From: Anabas testudineus | Lineage: Eukaryota; Chordata; Actinopteri; Anabantiformes; Anabantidae | Length of the DNA: 64,000 nucleotides | NCBI RefSeq assembly: GCF_900324465.2 | Contig: NC_046627.1 | Span: 14,124,967-14,188,966, forward strand | Direction of reading: 5' to 3' | Shown here: positions 44,111-57,400 of the stretch, piece by piece | Position numbering within the stretch: position 1 is the stretch's first letter | Layout of the letters: every line of letters begins with the position of its first letter | The notes under the pieces: generated by a model | Told to the model about the DNA's origin: nothing | Databases searched by the model: none | Seen by the model: only the letters and a program-made list of their open reading frames with translations | Translations under genes and position numbers: made by a program

Positions 44111-44673
44111 AACACACCAGAACATTTTACAAGCTGAGCACAGTGGATGCTGAGGCTTTACCTCACAACGCGATGATAGAAGGAGCTGATCCAAATACAG
44201 CCAAGAAGCTCTAACAGAGAGTCCTGTCCACCAGTGGCCGGTGTCTTCTATATTGTCTATACATGGTCTATGCAGAGCAAAACTCGTCACAAATGTCACC
44301 TGCCTGTGGTTTGTCACATCCTCATCAAGGGTTCTGTAACCTGGCAGCTATATTAAATCATAATGATCCTATATCATATTTATATCATATTTTTATCAGT
44401 ACCTGTGACTAGGTCTGTCTTCTGAATGATCAAACTAAGGTAATTAAAAAATAAATAAATAAAATTGTCTTGGGTGCAAGATGGCACCAGCTGATTGAAT
44501 CATGAGAGTTTTACTTCTTTAGTTCTTCCTTGATGGCAAATTTTACGAAACAGATGACAAATGTTGCTCGTCTGTATTTTCTTACATTATACAAGTAAAT
44601 CTACAACATACAGGATCCGTTTGATCGTTGTTTCTGTTGTTTTGTTGTATTTGAGCAGACTGACTTTGAGCTG

Positions 44674-44830
44674 AGATGACCAAGACCAGGGAGCTGAGTG
44701 TCAATTTAAATAAAATAATCTATTACTTCACTTCTCTTGGTTTCAATTTAATAAAGCAGTACAAACTGTGGGCCAGAATTAATCATCTTGAAATAAGAGT
44801 GGAAATTTACAAATGGCATCTGTCCAACAT
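44674..44830 (+). mobile_element. Tc1 transposase N-terminal relic
   Basis: MTKTRELSVNLNK resembles the MxKTKELSxDLRDK start of Tc1 transposases, and a KW-containing segment follows at helix-turn-helix distance. The rest is lost. Confidence 0.45.
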
Positions 44831-44834
44831 CTTA

Positions 44835-45700
44835 CTTGAAACATTTTCATATTTGCACTCAAGCATGTTAAAGTACTGCAGCTTCAGGAAGTCTCTATAT
44901 TGTTGTACATCACACTAGTACCTGACAAGGCCGGCCATGCTTCACGATTGTATTCTTGTTACCTGAAGGCACCCTCTACTAAATCACCTCTTTCTTCCTC
45001 CTCAGGCTCCAGCTGCGCCATATACTGATTTAACAAATCCAAACAAAAATATTTGATTGTGAATGTTATAGATCTATATATATATATAGATATATATACA
45101 AAAATATAAACACTTTCATTTAATGTGTTCGGACATACAGTACCTAGCGCAACAAACGTAGCGCAGGAGAGATAAGAAACTAAAAGCTTATGCAAAGGTG
45201 TCATCTGTCTGAACAACAAACAGGTGATGGACACGTTGCTCTTCTTCTGTAGCTCTGTTTCTGATTTTGAACTCTTGGGAAGAATCGCAGGTTCCTATTT
45301 GATCTGGTAGTAAACAGGCGCGGTGACAGCAGTGAAACTGAATGAGTTGCAGTCCCAGTAAACAGCAAGTAGAAACCTGCAGATTCAGGTGATGAATTCT
45401 GTGTAGATTTACGCCTAAAATCACTGTGACGTTGAAAATAATCTTCACAACAACCAGTGTCCACAGAAATCAACCAATTATAAGAAGAACATTCCTTGTC
45501 CAACCCTTAACGGGTATGAAAACAGCTGATTTGATCTGTAATGACTTTCCTCCTTGACATCCACTATACCCTCAGTAGAACCAGTTGTGTCTGCAGGAAT
45601 CCCCTTCTGAATTTGTCTTCCGGGCAGCAGGAAGTAGAAGAAACTTAGAAAAGCGTTGCTACTGAGAGGACCTGAAGATTCATACATCATGTAGGGCTCA
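44835..45700. other. No gene recognised
   Basis: Includes an AT dinucleotide run near 45,075-45,100. Short minus-strand frames (for example 45,201-45,503) show no domain, and are better read as the 3' region of the decayed gene 9. Confidence 0.35.
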
Positions 45701-45713
45701 CTGCAGAATACAA

Positions 45714-46865
45714 TCAAACACAGCCACGAGCAGCTGCTGCTGCTGCTGCGAGTACTAGTGCCAGTGCCAGTCCAACGTAGAGGCTGATGCTGTGCCGGGA
45801 TGCTTGTTGTGGTTTAGGCATAACAAGTTTGGGTTCGTGGCTGGCTGCTGTAAATGACGTCAAACCTATATTAATTTATGATGAAGCTTCAGTGAGTCAA
45901 CTTCTGCTTTGAAACACACTCATCCCTTAAATTGTAAAATGTGTAATAATCTACAAATGTAAAAACTGTTGCCCACCAGTGACGTTGAGTGAGAATCTCT
46001 GAACCCTCTTGCAAATTCAGTAGCCATCCTGCAGTGGTACAGGCCAGAGTCGTTAGTCGGACTCTGGCGACGTGGAAGTCTGACTAGTCCTGATCTGAGA
46101 GCACTTGTGTCGCACTGCACACGTCTGCGAATTGCTCATGCTGAGACTCCACAACAGTGTCGTCCAGGAGGAGAAAACCTTGAGATCGGATTCCAGCACA
46201 CAGTGGATTTTGGGGACTGAAATCTTGGATTGATGGAGAACCGCCATTCCACAGTGACGTTACTGTTTTCCTCCGCCTGATAGTGCAAGTGATTCGAACG
46301 CTTTGCTGACAGGGACAAAATAGGAGAGGAAAGAAGTCACTAAAGTTATCTTAGCATTTTATTCATTTCCTCCTTTTGGAGAAGAAAGTGACACACTCAC
46401 GCTTCACACACAAGTCAGAGACCGTGTCTGACTTGTGTGTCAGGAAGGTAATGCCTTTTGACTAGGGAAACTGATTGAGTCAGTGTTTACAGTTCATCAA
46501 GTAAGTGTAATGGTAGTTTACACAAAAACACAAATGTGAACATGTTCACTGAAAAAAATAAATTTAATGAAACATATGTACCAAATATTATGACTCCCCA
46601 CAATTAAGCCATGTTACAAATCAAGAGCCACGAAATTAGGAAGGACTCATTGTGAAATCAGCCATAATATGACTTAATAATACTTAATAAAGTGGCTAAA
46701 ATCCTCCAAAACAAAACTCTGTGTCACCAGTTGAGTGAGAAATTAAATCACTAAAGCTGACTACAGCTCGCTTTCACAGTAATGTACTGTAAAGTGAACC
46801 AAAGGTGTAAACTGACCACAGACACCGAAGCTAACGGTGATGAGCAGCAGGATCCTGCAGTTCAT
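45714..46865 (-). pseudogene. Decayed class I V-set Ig receptor gene (gene 9)
   Basis: On the minus strand the signal exon (46865-46817, MNCRILLLITVSFGVCG), V exon (46305-45977) and stalk/membrane exon (45847-45714, helix in SISLYVGLALALVLAAA) are all recognisable with phase-1 borders. The V exon is 329 nt instead of 360 and changes frame at least twice, between NVTVEWRF and DSGLYHC, and one base is missing before the ADVC/GRVQC segment. B-strand Trp and C-strand Cys are still visible. The membrane exon is open and ends in a run of Ala from GCA repeats. It most likely makes no full receptor. Confidence 0.7.
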
Positions 46866-47440
46866 CTTCTCCTGTGAGAGGAAAACAAAGTTAAGTGAGT
46901 GAAGAATACAAAATAATAGGCTAACAAACAGTAACACCCGTTTTTTTTTTTTTTTCTTCAAGTCAAAGAACAAATTCCAAACTGTACTTTGAGTACAATA
47001 GAATAAGTACTTCTCTAAGAAAACAGTATTTTAAACACATCCAACTGGTTGGTTGAAACTCTCGTCTGCACATTATGTACTAACTTTTCTCCCGTTGTTT
47101 GTTCTATTTGTTTTTTTTTTTGGTCCCTGCCTGTCACTCATGTTGAAATATTTCCTGTTTCCTGTAACTCAGTTCGATTGATGTTATTATCATTTTGCAT
47201 TTAATCTTTTAGTCTATATGACACAACTCAAGGCCCGAGAACGAGGCCCGTTGCCATCACATCAGTTCTAGTGAACTGAATAAATCCTCTACATGTTTAT
47301 TTGGAGTCCCAGCTGAGATTTCCTGCAAGTCACACTTCGTCATCTGTTTCTCCTGATATCGTTCTAGTGGTGAAATGTTTGTCCTGTTACAGTGAGTAAG
47401 ACAGAAATCAGAATCCAAACATAAGACAAATGACCCTTAC

Positions 47441-47600
47441 CAGCATATTGAGTTCTACTGAACAACTCTCCTCCAAACAGAAGACACTTGCCACGAGATT
47501 AAGCAATGAACACAAGTTTTAGTGAAGATTCAGACTGTGACTGAGGATGAATGAGTGAAGTGATTGATATATGAACTGAACTGAAGCTGCTGAACTGGAA
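47441..47600 (-). promoter_or_regulatory. Possible 5' noncoding exon of gene 9
   Basis: Minus-strand sequence ends ACTCAATATGCTG|GTAAGGG at 47441, about 580 nt before the signal exon. Upstream is GAGGAAGCGC-like, purine-rich sequence (about 47,600). Confidence 0.3.
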
Positions 47601-47737
47601 GGAGGAAGCGCAAACGAAGGGGAGGGCAGTAAGCTATTCCTGTCCGACAGGTTTCAAGTACTAAAGAGCTTTCTCCACTCCAAGAAAATACTTTTTAAAC
47701 AGTAACCTGTTTTATACAGTGCTGTTGGGGACACACA

Positions 47738-47830
47738 TGTACATTTACATTAAGTTGCTTTTATCAAGTGACTTACAAGTGAGGTACAAGCAAAATATCT
47801 AAGCCAAGAAGAGGAACTTTATGGTATAAG
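47738..47830. repeat. Dispersed repeat fragments
   Basis: TTGCTTTTATCAAGTGACTT matches the repeat at 17,628. It runs directly into GCAAAATATCTAAGCCAAG, the element also found at 32,548 and 33,985. Confidence 0.55.
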
Positions 47831-48385
47831 GGGGTATAAGTGCAAGTTTTGTTTCAAGATTAGTAGTCTGAGGCTGAGTGATGAGACCAGGTTGCCATGT
47901 CCAAAACTTCCAAAAAGCCTGCAGGGAAATTTTGTAAAGAGCAAATGTAGCTGTACATTTGTTCTTTACAAAATGCGAGTCAAAATGCGATAACATCAGT
48001 GTTCAAACAACCAAAAGGAAATTCCCTCAAAAGAAAACAAAACATATTATTTTCTTGCCATTGAACAATTTAAACAGAGCAATTAACATTTTACTTTCAC
48101 CGCGTTAATCAAATCATGACACACAAACCGTAAAAGTGTGTTTGTGAATGAATTCTTTCACTCACGATTTGTTAACATCAAATCATGTAATTATTTTAAT
48201 TGTTTTAATATGGTGTTAGTACTAATAGCAATTAATTGGCATTAATTGCAAATATTATTCAACTGTACATTCACCTGGATTTTTTTCACATTTTCTCACA
48301 ACGTTGAATTTTATTTTTGGTTTCTTAAAGTTATGATCTTCACACTCTCAGTCACAATGACTCACCTGATGAGCAAACAATGGTG

Positions 48386-48485
48386 NNNNNNNNNNNNNNN
48401 NNNNNNNNNNNNNNNNNNNNNNNNNNNNNNNNNNNNNNNNNNNNNNNNNNNNNNNNNNNNNNNNNNNNNNNNNNNNNNNNNNNNN
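48386..48485. other. Assembly gap (100 N)
   Basis: Exactly 100 ambiguous bases, the conventional placeholder for a gap of unknown length. The boundary between the receptor cluster and the gab1 side is therefore not continuous sequence. Confidence 0.99.
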
Positions 48486-51460
48486 GAGGAGATAAGATCA
48501 GAGGAGGACATTCCTATCATTAGATCAGTGTGAGTGTGAGCATGCATAAGTGTGTGTGTCGGTGTGTGTGTCGCGTGTGAATTACAGACTCCAGGTCAAA
48601 TCCATTTGGGCTTTTGGAAAAACATTTAGAGAAGCACTGCATCTGAGCTGTGCTCAACTCACCTGTCATGTCACACGGACCAATTCAAACTGAATCCAGT
48701 TCTTTCATAGAGCAGCAAATCACAACAGAACCGCCTCGAGGCATTTCTCATGTTAAGGTGAATGTTAGGGATGTAGAGAGACAAAGAAAGAGCAAACACA
48801 CAAGAATGAGATCACGCTGACGAGGATGGGACCTTCATCCTTCAGTCAAATGGACACTTTTAAGAAGTTCCCTCAAGACGTTTGTGTTGTATCATGAAGG
48901 CAGCGAACGGGAAGACATACTAACCTTGACTTTTTATGTTTGACCACCAAAAATTAATCAGTCAGTCCTTGAATCCAAGTTGATGTTGGTCCCAAATTGG
49001 AAGTAATTCACTCGAGGAGTGACGGACAGACATGTGAACTAGTGCTAGGTTAGAGGGGTCACTCTATTTATGAATGAAACACCGGTGTGACATCTTCTTC
49101 CACCCCTTGGATACAGTTGCTTAGCACCGCAACAGTGACATCAAAACATCATATAAACATTGCTTCCTGTAACACCAATTAAGAAAAAGTAGATCAACAA
49201 GAGCTAAAACGTGCCACTCCTTCACAATTAATTCACGTGGAGTAGTCTGACATGTACTGCATGTGCCACGAGTCGAGTGATTCTAATGAGTTTTTATTTA
49301 GGTTCAACGTGAGGTTGTTTGTGATCTGACTAAACTGATCCTCAGATGATGAATCCTATTAGCATGGGTGTAGTGGGTTAGAGTTAGGGCGTTAGGGTTG
49401 GCCTTGGGCAGTTTTGCTTGGTTGGGGTGTCAGGTCTCACTCCATTCAGGTCAAGTTAGGGCTGATATTAGTCTCGGGATCCATGTTTTTAGGAACGTTG
49501 TGGAAAATAAAACTTTAATTCAGTTGTTAACTGAGAAAAACAACAAGACCCGGCTAAAAACGTAGCTTTTTCAGTGCAGGTATTTTCACTGTTAGATGAC
49601 AGTAAGCGTCCTTACTTAATACTTCACTGTACCTTTCTTATGAACATACCAAAATAAATGCTTGGAACTTTATTTACTCACTGCACAAGGCGTTTACATA
49701 CACAACACATTGAATTAACACCTCATCAACTGCTGATCTGGACAAACTGACCTGACTGAGTATCAGTCCGAAGTGAATGGGCTGTGTTATATCAGTTCAC
49801 CAAGTTTGTGACTGGGAGCGTTGTGCAGGTAGATGCAGAAGAAAATCTGTTGACGTCGGGCCATACGGGGTTACTTCTCATTAAACATGGTGTGTTAAGG
49901 TTTAACCACTGTAAACAAAGTATAGTGAATGCCAACACACTGACTGTAGACAGATGTGTCTGATGTTATGAGTGAATTGATTCATAAACAATTAAATGAC
50001 TGAATACAATTTAACAATCAAGTTGCCAACAGTTTATTTATGACTAGATATTTTTTATTTACCACAGTCTCGTTTTGGAGGTGATGCCAAGTGCTTCTGT
50101 TTAAGCATTTGATTTGTGTCACACTAGAATCCAGTAAAGTGAGTGAAGTGTCACGTTTATTCGGCATCACAGAAACACTCAGCGGCGACATCACAGGTTT
50201 GACTGATTGCTGGAGGATGATTACACAGAAACACGATGACGTAACTCTTCTTTGTTGTTCATGAAGTCAGACATCCCACAGTCCAACATCTTTCTTGTTG
50301 TTTCAGCTGGAAACTTGATGTTTGAAATAACAGATACTTGGTTTGCTACTGGAAAAACTAACAGACTCATGTCTAGTGGCAGCTGCTGACCTGAAGAAGT
50401 AGATCTAGGCTTTTTTTTTTTTTTTTACTTTTGCAACATTTCTTAGAGGCAAATGTGCAGAAATGACCAAACACAGTTTTTCAAAGCACTATGAATCTCA
50501 GTCAAACTTTGAAACAAGTACTGGAGCTGAAACGTGAACTCGTGAAATGTGACACTCTGAACTCCCTGTTGCCTGTTGTGTCACTTTCAATACAGCATAT
50601 TACGCAATTCTGCAACGCACCTGTAATTACAGTCACACCTGTCTGTGTTTTGTCTTTTCATGACTTTTAAAAGGACTGCTTCATCCAAGCAGCTGGTTCC
50701 TCATAGAAAACATGATGCCACTTTATAACCTTTTGTTTTTTATTTTGTAAGGGTTTACAAGTTGTAACTAAAGCATTAATAGTCAATAAATCACCTTTAA
50801 AACCTTTTAGAGATCTAATCATCATCATTGAGGATCATAGAGATCATTTTGATTGTAATAATACTAAGAATTTAGGAAGAATAATGACTCATGTAAACTT
50901 TGGGTTGTTAAAGGCAGATTGTATTGTGTAGATTAACACTGTTAAGAGTTGAGATTTAAGTGCTTTGTGTTTGTGATACAACATTTCTTACAGTATTCAT
51001 CTGCACTAAGCAGCTCTATTGTTGTCATAATAGTAAAAAACACAATGAGTCACACACTGTTGCCCCGGATGAGGTGTTCCTTCATTAACCTGAACACTCA
51101 CAGACACGCGGTAGTTTATTTTGATTTAGCCGCACACAGTAAATATTCACTCATCAAATGTAGGCCTATATTCGTCTGTTTTTAAAATGTGTTTGTGTTT
51201 GTGCAAATTGCTGAAATGATGTTTTGTAACATTAGAGAAACATGAAATATAAATGGTAAACCCCTAAGAACTGACTGTGAAGTGGCATCAAGAAAATACT
51301 AATCTGATTATCTTTGCTAATTTCACATCCTTGAAGGAAGGAAGGAAATCTCCTGAGGTAAATAATACTCACTAATAATTCACTGTATTTCTGTATTTTC
51401 CTGTAACAGCCTGTTAATTAGGATTCATTAATTAATTTAGGAGCATTTCTGAACAGGGTG
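48486..51460. other. Intergenic region and probable gab1 3' UTR
   Basis: No coding exon supported. A fragment of the common repeat lies at about 48,695-48,760. The part nearest 51,468 should be gab1 3' UTR; several possible minus-strand polyadenylation signals exist (for example TTTATT at 51,115-51,120 on the plus strand), and none stands out. Confidence 0.4.
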
Positions 51461-51467
51461 TGCATCT

Positions 51468-54400
51468 CTAGCACTTTTCCTTCTCTGTGGACATCCTCCC
51501 ATCATGCCATGCTTCTCTGGTGTTCCTCAGGGCCCGCGTCCTTTTGGGATCCACCACCACGTAGTCCACACGTGTGCGCTCGCCACGTGTACGCTCCTCA
51601 CCTGCTCCGGTTTGCTCACCGTTGCCCCCTTCTGCCGTGCAGCGTTTCTGGTTGCACAGACACAAACACAGAAACATTGATGTGTGTCACTTAGTTTCAC
51701 AAGCAAAACAATATATTTCTCGTATTTTTTACAGGGAGAAAAACAGAGTAGCGTTACCTGTCTCGTTGGTGTCGACCGCCCTGTGTGGAGGTCCAGGTCC
51801 AGGTATTCTACCTGTTTGTCTCCCCTGGCCCTCTGTAGCTGTGGGCTGCTGACACCACCCTCTGAAGCCCGGTGCATCATGAGCCTCAGAGACTTTAGAA
51901 ACACACACACAATACGAGAAGCAGATGAAAATGGGGAGAAAAGAAGGAAAGACTCAGACTTTATATGTGGTCATTGGTGGTATACAATGGGTTTTAATAG
52001 CTGGACGCACAGCAGAAAAGCAGGTGATTATCGTATAATATATTATTAAGAGTCCTTTACCTGCTCCCCGGCACTGAAGCTTAGGCCGGAGGTTGTCATG
52101 GCAACGTAGTTTTCATCCGGGTCATCAGAGTCAGAGGAGGGGGACGAACTGTGAGACGAGCTTGGCCTGACTGAGCGACGGCAGGATGGACTGACACACA
52201 CAAACACATAAACTTAAATGACATGACATCAGGATTTTTATTAAGGTCACTTTTACAGATGATATTCACTGATATGTTAGTAGATTTGCACAAGAAAGGC
52301 TTAATAACTTCATGATCTCACTCACCAACCCACCTTTCACACACTGTAAATAGACTAAATGTATTACCAAATCCATGTTGTGAATGCATTTTCACCTTTG
52401 TAATTTTATTTTACACCACTCAGGGGCAGCAGAGTGCAGCACAGCTCGTAGCTGCTCAGAGCTGTGTGGCTGTGTTTTAGACTTAAAACATTGAAGCACC
52501 CTCGTGTTGACGGTGCAGTGAAACGTCAGCACTTCTTTACAACACACAAACTTACTCTCGTGTGAAGGTTCGAGTGACAGGCGAGCGGACAGGGGGCGGG
52601 ACTTCCTGCCAGTCTTGTTGCAGTGCAGAGATGTCCAGGGGAGCAGGTTTCACTAGGAGACAGGAGAATCACAAACATGTTTGTGCTTGGTAGTTATTAG
52701 ATGATGTACTTCCACCTCCTTCTGGTGAGTTGATGTTTTGCAGCTTTCCACATACACATGAATACACATCTGGCTATTATCCAGTTGTGACACACTTGAA
52801 TGACAAGTTAAATGTACTAACCTGACAGTTGTACATTAGTATCGCATCCTATTATCAGTACAATAGGATACAGAAAGTGAAAAAACACTGATCAGCAGTG
52901 TTTTGAGTGTTGCAAAAAACAACTCCTGAACTGTGAACTTGTGTTTTTAAGTATGTATTAATGTTTAATGTGAAAGTTACAGCTCTTTATAACGAGTCGT
53001 GTGTTTAAGTGTGTGAAGCCGTCATGTCACACGAGCTGTGGCCTTGTTGAGCAAAGTGGAAGCAGGTGAATAATTAAAACTGAAAGAGGTTGAAGGTGGG
53101 CAAGACAGGAAACAAAATGACTAACGGAAAAAAAAAGAGGGAAATTTATGGAGCAAAAAACAAAAGAAGAAAATAAGTTAGTGGGAGAAACAATGAACAG
53201 TTTCAGGAACCAAAACAGACAAGACAAAACTAAAAACAGGAATTAATTTGTGTTAGAAACTCACAAGTGCTTAGCTTTCTGAACCAAGATCAGAATATTT
53301 ACTCTAACTAAAATATCTTTGGCGTCTTGCCATCATCCATTTAAACTGGTTCTTGCTAAGACGACAAGATAACAAAAGCTGAAACCTAAAACAGTTTTTT
53401 ACCTGCATGACTTTTGATCAAAACTCTAAAAAAGGTCTATTTTTGACCTCTCGATTGTGTTTAATGCTGTTTCCATTTTACATCCAGTGCTGTTAGTTTT
53501 AACATCCACACTTTAAACCACATCTGCTCATAGAAACTATGTGTTTAAGTCTTGTGGTTACAGTAAATAAACTGTGGCTACTGTGAGACAAACACCAGGT
53601 TAACACTAAGGACCAGTTTTAATTAATATAGTAATAAGAGTAGACATAATCTTTTTTGAAAGTTGTCTTTGCTCCACCTGCACTCATCACTCCAACCTCT
53701 ACAGCCTTTCAGTCAAGCTCACAACATAAACGCTGACTTCATCTACACAGAGCGTTGGCAAACACAGTGAGTTACATCATGTTGGAGGAACGTCACCTCC
53801 TATCCAACAATATGTGACTCGAGGTCTATTTACTTCTGCTGGTTTGAACCCCATCTCACAGTCTTTCTCACAGGGAATGAGGTTTGCTCAGTTCGACCCC
53901 AGCTGCACCATCTGTTCATTAAAACTGTGTCATGGGCCTGAAAACAGTTAAAAGCTAATAAGCGAACCTGGAGGCAGTGATGGTGGTGCTCACTTCATGT
54001 TTGGTTTGTGTTGTTGTGTCTCAGTTCCTCAAAATGAGGAATGTTGTTGAGGCCCGTGCACAACTTTAACTTAATGGTTTAAATATTGAACCTAGGGGAA
54101 GTGAGAGGCTTTATCACTCTGAAACAAGTGTATTACAACCTCTATGTTAATAAGGTTCAGTGTTGAAATATTATCTTCATGATGATGAACTTTTATCTAC
54201 TAGCCCACAAAGTCCACAGTGTTTTACTTATGGACTGAGTAAAACTATATAGATTCAACCCAATCCATCATAAAAATAAACTAAATAAAAAATGGAAAAA
54301 AGCCGTAACGTTGGCTTGTACCTCTTGATTTGTGCGGCGTCTCTCCAGTACTCTGTCCGTCTTTTCTCTCTGCAGGCTGAGTCACTGAAACCCCTAGAGT

Positions 54401-57400
54401 AATAAAGATATAAAATTAATCAAAAAGATCATAAAAATATGCTTCTTTTCTTGAAGACACTGGATTAGCCATGACTTACTTATAATCTCTACTTACCTCT
54501 GCGCTGCGGTTTCAGGTTGCGGTGGATTGGAGGAGGTACGACGTCAACCTCCACTCCACCGGTGGGGTTCACTGTGTTTCTCCAAAGCGGAGGGGTAAGG
54601 GGAATGGCAGGAGTCGTGGGATTACGGAAACCCATGTGGGCAGGCGGTGGCACTTGCCTCCCCAGGGAAGCCAAGTCAGTGGTGGTGCTGGTGGTGGTGG
54701 GGTGAGTGGGATTGGATGTGGTGAGGGGGGTCATGGGGACATAGTTGCCATCTTGGAGCTGGACGGACGGGTCAGATGGTGGAGGTACTCTGGATGAGAC
54801 AAACAGTTTTAGATGAAGAGTTTAAGCTTTTCATAAAAAGTCAGAGAAGGTTCAGGGATCTCCAAAGGGTTTGGCTTGTGGAAGTGGGTTCCACTTTCTA
54901 TTAATGTGTACTTGCATGCATGCACAATAGCTTTTCAGGCTTTTTGAAGGACCCCTTGATGGAGTTCAGGCTGTACCTTGTTGGGTTTCTCTATCCTACA
55001 GAACATAATGGCTTCTCATGGGTTTCACTGGGATATTTATAAGGCTAAAAATGTTACAGAAGAGCTGCTTGAAATTAGGATTCATGTCGACCAGTCCATT
55101 ACCAGGGTCAAAAATGTTGGTTTTCGCCCTCTTGTGGAGTTTGAGAGCCTTGCAACAACCTACAGTAATATCTCTGCAACAATTTGATGTCCACTTTAAG
55201 ATTTTTTATTAATTTGGTTGGAAAAAATTACAAATTAAATAAAAGAAAATAATCTTATCATATATAGTATGAGGTCTCTTGTCTGACTAACCTTGGTGCA
55301 ACAGGAGGCTCGGTTGTGGCAGCGCTCATGGGAACATAGTTTTCGTCCACATCATCGTCTTCAGAGCAAACGCTGCCCAGAGGTACCATTCCTTTATTAA
55401 ACTGAGACGGGGAAAGACCAAGAAACCAAGAGATGCATTTTACGTTCTGACAGTTTCATTATTTGAAACGATAAAAGAGATTTAAAAGAAAATGATAATG
55501 AAAACTTATTGTTCAGGTTTTAAATGCGTTGACTTACAAAGTAACTGTTGAAACTCTCGCTGAACTCAAATATGCTCGCTCTGTCTGACAGAGAACGAGG
55601 GATGTGAAAGGACTCACCACCTGAAACAAAATAATACAGTTAACCACCAAAAAAGTCAGTGCTCCAAGATAATACTTACCTAAATACCTAAAGGATAATA
55701 GTTATAATAGTGGTATGAACACAGCTGATGGCGGTTAGCTTACTTAATCATTGAGGCCGGAAACATGAGAAAAGCTCCTTCCGCAGTTCCGAAATCCGCC
55801 TCACATATCACTAATTAACCAGTGGTGCCTCCTTTGTTTAATCTATTTCCAACTGCTTCCAGTTTTTTCCAGGGAGCAAAGTTGCTTGCAAGAAACTGTA
55901 TAGTGTAAGAGCATTTACCAAAGAGTCAAACATTAAAGTGCTGCATAAATGTGGAACTGGGAACATGGGAAACTGCATATGTGTTAACCCAACACTAACC
56001 ACAGTGCAAAAATCATATGTAACCTATTCACAGAACATTTGTGCAGCTTCTGCACTCGCGTTAACAGATAACAAACTGCGATGCTGATCGCACTCACAAA
56101 TTTTATGCAGAGTGGAAATGGAGCTCGACCAGATCTGACTTGATATGAGAGGTATTTACTGAGAAAGAAAGGAATCATGCACAAAGCATCAAGCCTGGGC
56201 ATGTGGAAATATAAAGGCTGTTGTCTTAAAAGTGCTCTTAAGCTGCTGTGTCTCTGTGAAAAAAGAACACTGGAGAATTGTCTGGTTTCATAACATGTAC
56301 ATCTTTGCCAGCCAGGCTGGAAACAGAGATTTGGCTCTCTGTGCTGCTGAGGGGCAAAGTTCGCGTTTTATTTATGCAAGTAAATCGAATTATGGTGCAA
56401 ACCGGCACAAATCGTTTAAGCTGTGAGGATTTCATCAATCAACACTGCCAGCTCTATACACTAAAGCGTCTTTATAAATACAGAGCTCTCTGATTTTCCA
56501 CTTAAGTAGCACGCTTGAAACTATTAATGTTTATTTGCACTAATGCTGATTTACACTAAATTGATCAAGCTGGCATATGAGATCAGCTACTACTACTTTT
56601 CTTTTATACACTATTCATTCTCATTTGCAACAATGAATAGTAAGGGGGGAAGAACAATTAAAGGACTTGAAGGGGGAGCAAACAAACTTGCTCTTTTCTT
56701 CGTCTTTATTCATACAACATGGGAATTAAATTCCCATGTTTACACATTCATCAGAAGCCCAACATAAGCAATCAGTAGAAAACCACTTTATATATATTCA
56801 GTTGGATAGATAGACTGAAATACAGCTGATCAGCAACATGCAATGCGACTGTTCACTATGGAAAAGAGGTCTTCATCGCCTTTAAATCATGTTCAGCTAT
56901 GTAATATAATAAGGACATTTGTTATTTGATCAAACGCAGTAGCAGCATTGAACAAGCCTGAGATGTAGAAAAGAATCAGTAAGTTCACACTGGTCTATTT
57001 TTATGGAGCGTAGTCCACTCATTCATTATTTAGACGTGAATTTTCTAAATGGATGACAAGTGCTAGAATATTACTGTTTGGTACATTACAATTTTAACTA
57101 TAGGGCTATTTATTCAGCTGTAACCTGATGGGAACAAAGTGCCAGTAGATAAGACAACTCAAGTGTATTTATGGACCTTTCGTTGACCTGGTAATCACCT
57201 GATGAGTTCGGTTATTTGTGGTTGAGAAAGTGTTAAATATTGTCTGTTAATAAGAAAGTCAATCAGTGTGTTTCCATATATAAGTTAAGTTAAGACACAT
57301 TTTCTCTGCCTACCTGTCTGTGTTCGTCCAGAGATAGTGAAGGTGTTACTCCTCAGCAGGCCTCCTACTCCACCCTCTACAGCTCCTGACTCTGAGGTGG

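Noticed and set aside
45201-45503. 100-residue minus-strand ORF
   Set aside because: No domain, no splice support and no similarity to cluster members. Most likely 3' sequence of the decayed gene 9.
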